Shown here: positions 28,024 through 37,211 of the stretch, piece by piece
How the letters are laid out: every line of letters starts with the position of its first letter
How positions within the stretch are numbered: the stretch's first letter is position 1
The notes under the pieces: model-generated
Told to the model about the DNA's origin: nothing
What the model saw: only the letters and a program-made list of their open reading frames with translations
The model's database searches: none
NCBI GenBank assembly: GCA_035570275.1
Contig: DATMNI010000179.1
Coordinates: 1-64,000 of the forward strand
Direction: 5' to 3'
DNA: 64,000 nt
Source: DATMNI01 sp035570275
Lineage (GTDB): Bacteria > Acidobacteriota > Terriglobia > Bryobacterales > Bryobacteraceae
Translations under genes and position numbers: made by a program

Positions 28024-31000
28024 TGTTTCGCAAAGTCCTGATCGCCAACCGTGGCGCCATAGCCTGCCGGATCATCCGCACGCTGCGGCGCATGGGCGTG
28101 CGGTCGGTGGCCGTATATTCCGAAGCCGATCGCCACTCCCTGCACGTGGAACAGGCCGATGAGGCGGTCGCCATCGGCCCGCCGCCCGCGTCGCAGAGCT
28201 ATCTGAATATCGGAGCTGTGCTGGAAGCCGCACGCAGAACGGGCGCCGAGGCCATCCATCCCGGATACGGTTTCCTGAGCGAAAACGCCGCCTTCGCCGA
28301 CGCCTGCGCCGCCTACGGAATCGCCTTCATCGGGCCCACTGCCCAGCAACTGCGCGAGTTCGGTCTGAAACACACCGCCCGGCGTTTGGCCGCGGATAAC
28401 GGACTGCCCCTGCTGCCCGGAACCGGATTGCTGTCCGGCGTCCCAGAAGCACTGGCCGGGGCCGCCCGCATCGGCTATCCCGTGATGCTAAAGAGCGCCG
28501 CCGGGGGTGGTGGAATCGGCATGCGCCACTGCGGCTCAGCAGCGGAGTTATTGGAATCCTACGCCGCCGTCGGGCGCATCGGCGCCGCCAGTTTCGGGAC
28601 CGCCGGGCTCTACCTCGAAAGATTCGTGGCTAACGCCCGCCACATCGAGGTCCAGATTTTCGGCGATGGCGCGGGTGGAGTCCTCGCCTTGGGTGAGCGC
28701 GATTGTTCCACGCAGCGGCGCCACCAGAAGGTCATCGAAGAGACTCCCGCGCCCGGCCTCTCCGCAGAGATCCGCACGCGCCTTCTGGATGACGCCCGGC
28801 GCCTCGGCGAAGCCGTTCTTTACCGGTCCGCGGGCACGGTGGAATTCATCTACGATGCCGGCAGCGGCGCATGCTACTTTCTGGAAGTCAACACCCGCCT
28901 GCAGGTGGAGCACGGAGTTACCGAAGAAGTCACCGGCGTGGACCTGGTGGAGTGGATGGTGCTGCTGGCTGCGGGCGAGATGCCCCACCTGGGTAGCGTG
29001 CGCATCACTCCTGGACCTGCAGCGCCTGCGGGCTGTGCAATCCAGGTCCGGATTTACGCCGAGGATCCGGGCCGCGATTTTCAACCGAGTGCCGGCCGCC
29101 TGACTTGCGTGCGGTGGCCGGAGAGTTGCCGCGTCGAAACCTGGGTCGAGTCCGGCACCGACGTCACGCCGTACTACGATCCCATGCTCGCCAAAATCAT
29201 CGTGCGGGGGGCTGACCGCCGTTCCACACTCACCCGGCTGCGCACGGCACTGGCCACCTGCCGCATCGAAGGCATCGAGACCAATCTCGAATACCTCCGG
29301 CAGGTAACCGGCAGCGCCCAGTTCGCCGCCGGGGGCGTCACCACGTCCTTATTGCATGATTTCGACTATCGCCGGCGTGCGGTTGACGTCGTATCGCCCG
29401 GCACCCAGACAACGGTTCAAGACTACCCGGGCCGCCTGGGCTACTGGCACGTGGGCGTTCCGCCATCGGGGCCGATGGACCCGCTGGCTTTCCGGATTGC
29501 CAATCGCCTGTTGGGTAATCCGGCCGGGGCCGCAGGCCTGGAGATCACCCTCACCGGTCCTACGCTGCAATTTCGCTGCGATACCGCCATCGCCCTCACC
29601 GGCGCCGATTTCGGAGCGCGCCTCGATGGCGTACCCATCCCGCTCTGGACCGCCATTGAAGTCAAAGCCGGCGCGCTGCTGGAACTCGATACCGTTCGTG
29701 GCCCCGGCGCGCGCGGATATCTTGCCATCGCGGGCGGTTTCGACGCGCCGCAGTATCTGGGAAGCGCCAGCACCTTCATCCTGGGCCAATTCGGTGGCTT
29801 CACCGGCCGCGTCTTGCGGGCGGGCGACGTGCTCGGTATTGCCAGGCAACCGCTTGCTGACGCGCGCGGCTCCGATCCGAGCCACGACCGTCAGGGAGTG
29901 GTTCCCTACACCCACGAATGGGAAATCGCCGTGCTCTACGGGCCCCACGGCGCGCCCGATTTCTTCACGCCTGTGGACATCGAAACCTTCTTCTCCACTG
30001 CCTGGAAGGTCCACCACAATTCCGATCGCACCGGCGTGCGCCTGATCGGTCCGAAACCCCAGTGGGCTCGCAAAGATGGCGGCGAGGCCGGTCTGCACCC
30101 CTCCAACATTCACGACAACGCCTACGCCATAGGCACCGTCGATTTCACCGGCGATATGCCGGTGATCCTCGGCCCCGATGGCCCCAGCCTTGGCGGCTTC
30201 GTCTGCCCGGCCACCATTATTGAAGCCGAACTCTGGAAGATGGGACAGCTCAAGCCCGGCGATACCGTCCGTTTCCGCGCGGTCTCATTCGAACAGGCCG
30301 CCGCCATGCGCGACGCCATTGACGCCTACATTGAGTCTCTCGCCGGCGAACCTCCGCAACTACCCGTTCTTGCTCTCGACCGGGACGCCACGCGCGAGGA
30401 ACCCATACTAAGCCAACGCCCCGGCATTGTCCGCCGCGCCGATGGCGACCGCTGCCTGCTGCTGGAGTACGGTCCCAACGTGCTCGACCTAAACCTGCGC
30501 TTCCGGGTCCACGCGTTGGAAAGCCAGTTGCGGGCGCTGGCACTTCCGGGCATCCTGGACATCACGCCCGGCGTGCGTTCGCTGCATATCCACTACGATG
30601 GACGTAAGCTGCGGCGCGCCGCGCTGCTGGACGCGCTCGACACCTGCGAAACGCGCATTCCCTATCTCGACGATTTGGTGGTCCCCTCGCGCGTGGTACA
30701 TCTTCCGCTCTCCTGGGACGATCCGGCGACGCAGCTTGCCATCCGCAAATACATGCAGTCGGTGCGGCCGGACGCGCCGTGGTGCAGTAAAGATGATCGT
30801 CCCAGCAACATCGAATTCATCCGGCGCATTAACGGGCTGGCTTCCGCCGAGGAAGTGCACCGCATCGTGTTCGCCGCCAGCTATCTGGTGCTCGGGCTCG
30901 GCGATGTTTACCTGGGCGCACCCGTGGCCACGCCGACCGATCCGCGCCACCGACTGGTTACCACCAAATACAACCCGGCGCGCACATGGACCCCGGAGAA

Positions 31001-31661
31001 CGCCGTCGGCATCGGTGGCGCCTACCTCTGCGTTTACGGGATGGAAGGGCCTGGTGGATACCAGTTTGTAGGCCGCACGGTCCAGATGTGGAACACCTAC
31101 CGCACCACCCGCGAGTCCCAACCCGGCACGCCGTGGCTGCTGCGGTTCTTCGATCAGATCCGTTTCGAACCTGTCCCGGCCGCCGAACTGCTCAAGATTC
31201 GCGCAGGCTTCAAGTACGGTGAATATCCGTTGCGGATTGAGGAGCAGAACTTCAGCCTGCGGGATTACCACACGTTTCTGTCTTCCATTGAACGCGAATC
31301 CGCGGCGTTCAAGCGCACGCAGCAAGCCGCCTTCGAAGCCGAACGCGAACGCTGGGCAGTCGCCGGCGCCGATGAGTTCCGCGAACCGCCCGATCTGGAT
31401 TTGGCCGCACCGGATGACGCCGTGCCCGAAGGCTGCCGGCCGGTTTGCTCGCCCGTCACCGCCAACGTGTGGAACGTCGCGGTGGAGGCGGGCCAGCGCG
31501 TGGAAGCCGGTCAGAGACTGATCGTTCTGGAAGCCATGAAAATGGAGATCGCTGTCGCCGCTCCGTTCGACGCAGTCATCGAAAGGCTCAACTGCGTGCC
31601 GGGCAACCTGGTTACCGCCGGTCAGAACCTGGTCACGCTGCGTCAGGAGGTGAGGGCGTGA
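28023..31661 (+). CDS. Biotin-dependent carboxylase of the urea/guanidine carboxylase family
   Basis: 1212 aa. Domains in order: biotin carboxylase (1-450; KVLIANRGAIACRIIRTLRR, MLKSAAGGGGIGMRHC, LEVNTRLQVEHGVTEEVTG), the carboxyltransferase region (about 460-820; VGVPPSGPMDPLAFRIANRL, FTGDMPVILGPDGPSLGGFV), a C-terminal carboxyltransferase/allophanate-hydrolase-like part, and a biotinyl domain with EAMKME (biotinylated K1173). The motif HPSNIHDNAY is at residues 692-701. It uses ATP and bicarbonate to N-carboxylate its substrate. The neighbours (DUF1989 pair upstream, AtzF downstream) argue for guanidine rather than urea; I cannot prove specificity from sequence. Residues about 611-628 come from a REP-like palindrome inserted in frame. 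Start ATG overlaps the previous stop. Confidence 0.88.
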   Translation: MFRKVLIANRGAIACRIIRTLRRMGVRSVAVYSEADRHSLHVEQADEAVAIGPPPASQSYLNIGAVLEAARRTGAEAIHPGYGFLSENAAFADACAAYGIAFIGPTAQQLREFGLKHTARRLAADNGLPLLPGTGLLSGVPEALAGAARIGYPVMLKSAAGGGGIGMRHCGSAAELLESYAAVGRIGAASFGTAGLYLERFVANARHIEVQIFGDGAGGVLALGERDCSTQRRHQKVIEETPAPGLSAEIRTRLLDDARRLGEAVLYRSAGTVEFIYDAGSGACYFLEVNTRLQVEHGVTEEVTGVDLVEWMVLLAAGEMPHLGSVRITPGPAAPAGCAIQVRIYAEDPGRDFQPSAGRLTCVRWPESCRVETWVESGTDVTPYYDPMLAKIIVRGADRRSTLTRLRTALATCRIEGIETNLEYLRQVTGSAQFAAGGVTTSLLHDFDYRRRAVDVVSPGTQTTVQDYPGRLGYWHVGVPPSGPMDPLAFRIANRLLGNPAGAAGLEITLTGPTLQFRCDTAIALTGADFGARLDGVPIPLWTAIEVKAGALLELDTVRGPGARGYLAIAGGFDAPQYLGSASTFILGQFGGFTGRVLRAGDVLGIARQPLADARGSDPSHDRQGVVPYTHEWEIAVLYGPHGAPDFFTPVDIETFFSTAWKVHHNSDRTGVRLIGPKPQWARKDGGEAGLHPSNIHDNAYAIGTVDFTGDMPVILGPDGPSLGGFVCPATIIEAELWKMGQLKPGDTVRFRAVSFEQAAAMRDAIDAYIESLAGEPPQLPVLALDRDATREEPILSQRPGIVRRADGDRCLLLEYGPNVLDLNLRFRVHALESQLRALALPGILDITPGVRSLHIHYDGRKLRRAALLDALDTCETRIPYLDDLVVPSRVVHLPLSWDDPATQLAIRKYMQSVRPDAPWCSKDDRPSNIEFIRRINGLASAEEVHRIVFAASYLVLGLGDVYLGAPVATPTDPRHRLVTTKYNPARTWTPENAVGIGGAYLCVYGMEGPGGYQFVGRTVQMWNTYRTTRESQPGTPWLLRFFDQIRFEPVPAAELLKIRAGFKYGEYPLRIEEQNFSLRDYHTFLSSIERESAAFKRTQQAAFEAERERWAVAGADEFREPPDLDLAAPDDAVPEGCRPVCSPVTANVWNVAVEAGQRVEAGQRLIVLEAMKMEIAVAAPFDAVIERLNCVPGNLVTAGQNLVTLRQEVRA
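29853..29904. repeat. REP-like imperfect palindrome inside the carboxylase gene
   Basis: A 52-base imperfect inverted repeat: the 23-base arms (starting CCGCTTGCTGACG and ending CAGGGAGTGG) match at 17 of 23 positions when one is reverse-complemented, around a CGATCC loop. It is in frame and adds the residues LADARGSDPSHDRQGV between two conserved carboxyltransferase blocks. The core GAGCC(A/G)CGACCGT(C/T)AGGGAG recurs at 33493-33515. Confidence 0.7.
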
Positions 31662-33508
31662 AGTCGAAACTAGTTACACCTGCAGCTCCGAGCCTGGCGG
31701 CCCTGCGCTCGCGCTACGCCGCAGGGCAGGCCAAGCCCACGGATGTGATCGAGGCCATCTACGCGGCGCTGGCGGCCGAGCCGCTCAATCCGGTGTGGAT
31801 CTCGCTGGTGCCGCGCGAAACCGCGTTGGCCCGCGCCGCTGCGTTGGAGCGCGATCCGCTGGCTGGGGCAAAGCCTCTCTACGGCGTTCCGTTCGCCATC
31901 AAAGACAATATCGACGTGGCGGGCATGCCCACCACCGCGGGTTGCCCGGCATACGGGTACCAGCCTCGGGTGAATGCAACGGTGGTGGAGTCGCTATTGG
32001 ATGCCGGCGCCATCGCCATCGGCAAAACCAATCTGGATCAGTTTGCCACCGGCCTGGTGGGCACACGCTCGCCCTACGGCGCCTGCGCCAGCGTCTTCGA
32101 CAGCCGCTACATTTCCGGCGGCTCCAGTTCCGGTTCGGCCGTGGCCGTCGCCAAAGGGCTCGTCAGCTTTTCGCTCGGCACCGACACCGCCGGCTCCGGA
32201 CGCGTGCCCGCGGCCTTCAACGGGCTGATCGGCCTCAAGCCCACCCGCGGCGTGATAAGCACTTACGGTGTGGTGCCCGCGTGCCGCACGTTGGATTGCG
32301 TCTCCGTATTCGCCGGCACCGCCCATGACGCGCACACGGTGTGGCAAGCCGCGCGCGGCTTCGATCCGCTCGACCCGTATTCCCGCGTCCCTGCGCCAGG
32401 CCAGGATGCCGCGCCATGGCTCGGCGGCCCCTTCCGCTTCGGCGTGCCGGCGGCCACCCAACTGGATTTCTTCGGTGACGATGAAGCCCAGGGCTTGTAC
32501 TGGAAGGCCGTGGCCGATATGGAGCGCTGGGGGGGCCGCAAAGTGGAAATCGATTTTTCCATCTTCCGCGCCGCGGCGGACCTGCTCTATTCCGGCCCGT
32601 GGGTGGCCGAGCGCCTGGCCGCCATCGCGCCGTTTCTGGAATCCCACGGCGATCGGATGGACCCCGTGGTGCGGAAAATCATTTCGGGAGGCCGCCACTA
32701 CCAAGCCGTAGATGCGTGGAAAGCCGAGTATCGCCTGCGCGAGTTGCGCCGCGCTTCGGAAACCGAATGGGCCCGCATGGATACCCTGGTGCTGCCCACC
32801 GCAGGCACCATCTACACGCACGAAGCCGTAGCTGCCGACCCCGTGGGCCTGAACACCAAGCTGGGTTATTACACGAACTTCGTCAACCTGCTCGACCTGG
32901 CCGCCGTCGCCGTGCCGGCCGGCTTCGGCAGCACGCGCTTGCCCTTCGGCATTTCCTTGATCGGCCCCGCGTTCAGCGACGAAGCGCTGCTGGCGTTGGC
33001 AGACGCGTTCCACCGGTCGCAGGGTGAAGTGCCCGGCCCCAGCGTGGAGTTAGAAGTCGCGCCGCCGGGCTGCGTGTTGGTTGCCGTGGTGGGAGCCCAC
33101 CTAACCGGGCAGCCTCTGAACTGGCAACTCACGGATCGCGGAGCTCGGCCGGTGCGCACGTGCCGCACAGCACGCGGGTATCGGCTCTATGCGCTGGATC
33201 AGAGCATGCCACCCAAACCAGGGCTGGTGCGGGAGGACGGATTCGCAGGTCCCGGAATTGAAGTGGAAGTGTGGGCTGTACCGGAAGACCGGTTTGGAGG
33301 CTTCGTCGCCGCCGTGCCGCCGCCGCTGGGTATCGGCAGCGCCGTCCTCGAAGACGGGCAGACTGTGAAGTGCTTTATCTGCGAACCGTACGCCCTGGCC
33401 GGCGCCGCGGAAATCACCCGTTTTGGCGGATGGCGAGCCTACCTGGCGAACACGCCCGTGCCGAGCCGCGACATTCAGAGCCGCGACATTCAGAGCCGCG
33501 ACCGTTAG
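31658..33508 (+). CDS. atzF: Allophanate hydrolase
   Basis: 616 aa. GTG 31658 overlaps the carboxylase stop (GTGA) and has a perfect AGGAGG seven bases upstream. Amidase-signature domain (1-450) with the Ser-cisSer-Lys machinery: K82 in AIKDNIDVAGMPTTAG, the GGSSSGS loop at 154-160, and nucleophile S180 in GTDTAGSGR. The C-terminal 150 residues (CVLVAVVGAHLTGQPLNWQL, FICEPYALAGAAEITRFGGW) are the second domain of allophanate hydrolases that finishes decarboxylation. It converts allophanate to ammonia and CO2, the last step for both urea and guanidine routes. The C-terminal tail SRDIQSRDIQSRDR is encoded by a tandemly repeated REP core and is not part of the family. Confidence 0.9.
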   Translation: MKSKLVTPAAPSLAALRSRYAAGQAKPTDVIEAIYAALAAEPLNPVWISLVPRETALARAAALERDPLAGAKPLYGVPFAIKDNIDVAGMPTTAGCPAYGYQPRVNATVVESLLDAGAIAIGKTNLDQFATGLVGTRSPYGACASVFDSRYISGGSSSGSAVAVAKGLVSFSLGTDTAGSGRVPAAFNGLIGLKPTRGVISTYGVVPACRTLDCVSVFAGTAHDAHTVWQAARGFDPLDPYSRVPAPGQDAAPWLGGPFRFGVPAATQLDFFGDDEAQGLYWKAVADMERWGGRKVEIDFSIFRAAADLLYSGPWVAERLAAIAPFLESHGDRMDPVVRKIISGGRHYQAVDAWKAEYRLRELRRASETEWARMDTLVLPTAGTIYTHEAVAADPVGLNTKLGYYTNFVNLLDLAAVAVPAGFGSTRLPFGISLIGPAFSDEALLALADAFHRSQGEVPGPSVELEVAPPGCVLVAVVGAHLTGQPLNWQLTDRGARPVRTCRTARGYRLYALDQSMPPKPGLVREDGFAGPGIEVEVWAVPEDRFGGFVAAVPPPLGIGSAVLEDGQTVKCFICEPYALAGAAEITRFGGWRAYLANTPVPSRDIQSRDIQSRDR

Positions 33509-33515
33509 GGAGCGG
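33463..33515 (+). repeat. Tandem REP-core units forming the end of atzF
   Basis: A 15-bp unit (GAGCCGCGACATTCA) occurs at 33463-33477 and 33478-33492, followed by the related GAGCCGCGACCGTTAGGGAG. The last supplies the stop codon TAG of atzF. The core equals the right arm of the palindrome at 29853-29904. Confidence 0.75.
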
Positions 33516-33591
33516 CGCTTGCCATGTTAGAATTCAGAAAACCTTGACCGGCCACGTCGCCACCTGGTTTTATGACTCGAGGAAAGCGACG

Positions 33592-34635
33592 ATGCTGCGC
33601 CGTATTACTCTATTCCTGCTGTTAGCCGGCTCCGCTCTGGCCCAAAAGCCAACCTTCACCGTTGGCTGGTCGATCTATGCGGGGTGGACGCCCTATCACT
33701 ACATGAACAAGGCCGGCATTCTGCGCAAGTGGGCGGATAAGTACGGCATCGCCATTAAGGTGCAGCGCTTCGATTACGCGCCATCGCTCGATGCCTTTGT
33801 CGCCAAAAATATCGAAGCCTGCGCCATGACCAACATGGAGGCGCTGGACATGCCCGCCGCGTCCGGCGTGCCCACCACGGTCCTGCTCATCGGGGATTAT
33901 TCGAACGGCAACGACGCGCTGCTGGTGCGCCATGGCCTGCAGATGAAGGACCTAGCCGGCAAGCAGTTGCTGCTGGTGCAGAAGACGGTTTCGGAGTACC
34001 TGTTCGACCGCGCCATGAGCATGGCCGGCATGCGCGATCAAATCAAGAAAGTGCGCCTGGTCAATACCTCGGACTCCGATATCGCCACCGCATTCCTTGG
34101 GGATACCGGCGCCGGCGCCGTGGTCACGTGGAAGCCGATGGTTTCGCAGATTCTCAAGCAGAAGGGCATCACGTCGTTGTTCAACTCCTCGCAGGTACCG
34201 GGCGAGATCATGGACCTGACCGTAGTCCGCACCGACGTGCTGGCCCGGCCCGACGGCGCCGGCCAGAAATTCGCCAAGGCGATCTCCGGCGCCTGGTACG
34301 AAGTGCTCAGCCAGATGTCGTCCGACAAAGTGCTCGCCGCCATTGCCGAAGGTTCGCAGGACACCCTGGAGTCGTACAAGGAACAACTCAGCACCACGAA
34401 AATGTTTTACACGCCGAAATCCGCCGTGGACTTCGGCTTGTCGCCGGAACTCAAGCAGAAGATGGCGCTGGTCCGGCAGTTCTGTTTCGACCACGGCCTG
34501 CTTGGCGCCAACACCAGGTCAGTCGACGATGTGGCCATCCGCTACCCCGATGGAGCGGTGCAGGGCAAGCCCGATCGGGTGCGGCTGGTCTGGAATCTCT
34601 CGTACATGCAGTTGGCCGCACAGGGGAAGCTGTAG
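33592..34635 (+). CDS. ABC transporter substrate-binding protein, NitT/TauT type
   Basis: 347 aa from ATG 33592 (GAGGAAAG upstream). Signal peptide LRRITLFLLLAGSALAQ, then FTVGWSIYAGWTPYHYMNKA, NIEACAMTNMEALDMPAASG, LVRHGLQMKDLAGKQLLLV, DTGAGAVVTWKPMVSQIL. This matches the 'urea carboxylase-related' SsuA/TauA-like binding proteins. In this context it probably captures guanidine or a guanidino/amide nitrogen compound in the periplasm for the downstream permease and ATPase. It sits 83 bases after atzF and 4 bases before the permease start, so is in the operon. Ligand is inference. Confidence 0.82.
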   Translation: MLRRITLFLLLAGSALAQKPTFTVGWSIYAGWTPYHYMNKAGILRKWADKYGIAIKVQRFDYAPSLDAFVAKNIEACAMTNMEALDMPAASGVPTTVLLIGDYSNGNDALLVRHGLQMKDLAGKQLLLVQKTVSEYLFDRAMSMAGMRDQIKKVRLVNTSDSDIATAFLGDTGAGAVVTWKPMVSQILKQKGITSLFNSSQVPGEIMDLTVVRTDVLARPDGAGQKFAKAISGAWYEVLSQMSSDKVLAAIAEGSQDTLESYKEQLSTTKMFYTPKSAVDFGLSPELKQKMALVRQFCFDHGLLGANTRSVDDVAIRYPDGAVQGKPDRVRLVWNLSYMQLAAQGKL

Positions 34636-34639
34636 CCTT

Positions 34640-35524
34640 ATGTCTCTAGCCTTCCCACTCATCCACGCCAAACCCGGCCGCACTTGGGCGCTGCTGCTCT
34701 CCTGGATACTATTCGCCGCGGGGGTCTGCGCATACTTCTATGTGTCGGCAGCGCGCCACCGCGATAACCCCGAAGATCGTGTGATGCCCACCATTGCGCA
34801 GATGGCGCGCGCCATGTTCGATGCCGTCCTGCATCCCGCCGGGGACGAAGAACAGCAGCAGTCTCAAAACGCATCGCTGGGCCGCCGTTTCCTGAGCAGC
34901 ATGCTCTGGAAAGATACCGTGGCCACTTCGCGCCGCTTCTTCTTCAGCATGCTGCTGCTCATCCCGGCGGTGATCCTGGGCTTGCACATGGGCCTGTTCC
35001 CCTATGTGGGCGTCTTCTTTTCCCGCTTCATCCTGTTCTTCGACAAGATCGTGGCGCTCTCGCTGCTGCCGATTCTCTTCATCGCTTTTGGGATCGACGA
35101 ACTGGCCAAGGTGATGCTGATCGTCATCGGCGTCGCCCCTACCATCATTCTGGACACCGTCAACCTGGTCCGCGCCGTCCCCCCGGAACAGTGCGTAAAA
35201 GCATTCACCCTGGGCGCGGACGATTTCGACGTGGCCTACCGCGTGGTGCTGAAGCAAATCATGCCGCGTGTATTGAACAGCATCCGGCTCAACCTCAAAT
35301 CCGTGATGCTGTTCCTGTTCGCCGGTGAAATGATCGCTTCCACCGATGGTCTGGCTTATCGAATCGCCCTCCTCCGCCGCCATATGGGAATGGACGTCAT
35401 CATCCCGTACGTGCTGTGGGTGGCGTTGCTCCTGTTCCTGGTGGATCTCGGGATGCGCATGGCCAACCGCTGGCTGCACCCCTGGTTTCGTGAAGGGTTT
35501 CGGGAGGGGTTCCGGGAGGCTTGA
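34640..35524 (+). CDS. ABC transporter permease, NitT/TauT type
   Basis: 294 aa, ATG 34640. A hydrophobic N-terminal helix (LLLSWILFAAGVCAYFYV), a hydrophilic Gln-rich loop, then the binding-protein-dependent permease domain with about five further helices and the EAA-type loop (AFTLGADDFDVAYRVVLKQI) that docks the ATPase. The C-terminus WFREGFREGFREA is encoded by a 12-bp unit repeated three times (35484-35519), immediately before the stop, and looks like a recent slippage extension. It pairs with the binding protein (33592) and ATPase (35528). Confidence 0.82.
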   Translation: MSLAFPLIHAKPGRTWALLLSWILFAAGVCAYFYVSAARHRDNPEDRVMPTIAQMARAMFDAVLHPAGDEEQQQSQNASLGRRFLSSMLWKDTVATSRRFFFSMLLLIPAVILGLHMGLFPYVGVFFSRFILFFDKIVALSLLPILFIAFGIDELAKVMLIVIGVAPTIILDTVNLVRAVPPEQCVKAFTLGADDFDVAYRVVLKQIMPRVLNSIRLNLKSVMLFLFAGEMIASTDGLAYRIALLRRHMGMDVIIPYVLWVALLLFLVDLGMRMANRWLHPWFREGFREGFREA

Positions 35525-35527
35525 CCC

Positions 35528-36340
35528 ATGCCGTTGATCGAGATCCGTAACGCGTGCGTGGCCTACGGCACTCCCCTTAGACCCGTGCTTGAAGGCATCG
35601 ACCTGTGCATTGACGAGGGCGAGTTCGTCTGCGTCCTCGGCCAGACCGGCTGCGGCAAGTCCACGCTGCTGCGCCTGGTCCTTGGATCCGAAAAGCCGAT
35701 GCGCGGCCAGGTGCTGGTTGATGGCCGCGTCCACGAGCAGCCCGACCGCAGTCGTGGCTACGTGCCGCAGAAGTATTCGCTGTTCCCCGACAAAACGGTG
35801 CTGGACAACATCACGTTCGGCCCCGAGGTCAGTGAGTTCAACCTCCTTGGCCGGCTGACGCCACGCTTCTACCGGCGCCGCCAGGAGTTCCGCCGCGAAG
35901 CCTTGGAATATTTGCGGCGCATCGGCCTGCAGGAGTCCGACGCCGGCAAGTACCCCGATCAACTCTCCGGCGGCATGCAGCAGCGCGTCGCCATCGCCCA
36001 GGCACTCATTACGCAGCCGCGAATTCTGCTGATGGACGAAGCCTTCAGCGCTCTCGATTCCACCACACGCCGCGGCATGCAGCACCTCCTCAGGCAACTC
36101 TGGCGCAACACGGGGGCTACCATCCTGTTCGTCACTCACAACGCGCAGGAAGCACTCTCGCTGGGCACCCGCCTGATTGTTCTGGCCAGGGAAAGCGCTG
36201 CGTCCGCGTCACGGATCGTACTGGATATGGCGGTCCCCGAGCCCGGCGGCCAACAGGACGTTCCCCAACTCGTCCGCCGTCTGGAACGCGCCGCTACTTT
36301 TTCTGCTGACCCGGCTGAGGCTCTCTCGGAACAATGGTGA
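35528..36340 (+). CDS. ABC transporter ATP-binding protein, NitT/TauT type
   Basis: 270 aa, ATG 35528 with GGGAGG nine bases upstream. Walker A GQTGCGKST at 38-46, Q-loop YVPQKYSLFPD, signature LSGGMQQRVAIAQAL, Walker B RILLMDEAF, and the switch His in FVTHNAQEA. It energises the preceding permease. Its last 47 bases overlap the end of the convergent metallo-beta-lactamase-fold gene (36294-37193), so both 3' ends are transcribed as antisense pairs. Last gene of the seven-gene nitrogen operon. Confidence 0.85.
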   Translation: MPLIEIRNACVAYGTPLRPVLEGIDLCIDEGEFVCVLGQTGCGKSTLLRLVLGSEKPMRGQVLVDGRVHEQPDRSRGYVPQKYSLFPDKTVLDNITFGPEVSEFNLLGRLTPRFYRRRQEFRREALEYLRRIGLQESDAGKYPDQLSGGMQQRVAIAQALITQPRILLMDEAFSALDSTTRRGMQHLLRQLWRNTGATILFVTHNAQEALSLGTRLIVLARESAASASRIVLDMAVPEPGGQQDVPQLVRRLERAATFSADPAEALSEQW

Positions 36341-37193
36341 AGTCGCGCAGGGCCAGTTTCACCGGCTTGGCCTGCATCTGCTCCAACCCCGCCAGCAACT
36401 CCAAAAGATGCGCGCGCCCGAGTTCCAGGCTGTGTTCCCGCGGTTGGTAAGTGGTGCCGGCCGGATAATCCACGAACGGCGTCGCCGACTGCTCGATATG
36501 GCATCCCAGGATGTGCGCTACCGGTTGGCCTTCGGTGAATTGCACCAGACGGCGGGTGCTGGCCAGATATGCCGGAAAGTCGCTGATGTAGAGCCGCCCG
36601 GGATAGAGGTTGTCGCCGGTTAAAAGGATTCCGGTCTGGCGATCGTAGTAGGCCACGGCCGCAGGTTGGTGGCCGGGCATCGGGATGACGTCGATCACAC
36701 GCTCGCCCAGATCGATCGAGCCCGCCTGCTCCGGCCATCGGGCGATGCCAAAGGCCTTTTGCAGTGCAGGGACAGCAGCCGTTACCAAAGTGACGCCAGC
36801 CATACCATCGAAACCTTTATCGCCCGCAACGTGGTCTACGTGGCCGTGCGAATGCGCCACCACCAAAGGCACGGATTCGCGTTGATTGCGCCTGGCCCAC
36901 CTGGCGACCAGTTTTTGGCTGAAAGCGGCGGCATCGCTCGCGCCCGCACCGGTGTCCACCAGAAGCGCCCGCTGCTTGCCGAAAATCAAATACAGAAACG
37001 GCTTCTCGTAATGGATGCAGCCGGATTGGCGAAGAACGTAGAAGGCAGGGTTGTATTCGTGAACCTGCCAATCCGGTAGTTCCAGGCAGTTCGGGCCGCC
37101 CGTCATCCAGGTGGCAGGAAAGACGCCGGGCTCCACCTGTGTCTGGGCACAATTCAGCGCCAGAGAGAAGAGGACCAGCGCCAGCAGCTTCAT
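36294..37193 (-). CDS. Metallo-beta-lactamase-fold hydrolase, exported
   Basis: 299 aa. N-terminal signal peptide (LLALVLFSLALNCAQT). The metal motif HSHGHVDH is at 114-121, followed by GHQPAAVAYYDRQTGILLTG (metal His and Asp) and GCHIEQS, a full MBL-fold set. The family includes glyoxalase II-like and other hydrolases; substrate is not identifiable. It lies 18 bases downstream of the DUF1501 gene and probably shares its transcript. Its 3' end overlaps the convergent ABC ATPase gene by 47 bases. Confidence 0.75.
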   Translation of the reverse strand: MKLLALVLFSLALNCAQTQVEPGVFPATWMTGGPNCLELPDWQVHEYNPAFYVLRQSGCIHYEKPFLYLIFGKQRALLVDTGAGASDAAAFSQKLVARWARRNQRESVPLVVAHSHGHVDHVAGDKGFDGMAGVTLVTAAVPALQKAFGIARWPEQAGSIDLGERVIDVIPMPGHQPAAVAYYDRQTGILLTGDNLYPGRLYISDFPAYLASTRRLVQFTEGQPVAHILGCHIEQSATPFVDYPAGTTYQPREHSLELGRAHLLELLAGLEQMQAKPVKLALRDFTIVPREPQPGQQKK

Positions 37194-37211
37194 TTCGTCA
37201 TGGTCTTAGGC

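Noticed and set aside
34709..36139. 476-aa minus-strand frame opposite the ABC permease and ATPase
   Set aside because: The plus strand has Walker A, signature and permease motifs; the antisense is Gln/His/Asp-rich noise.
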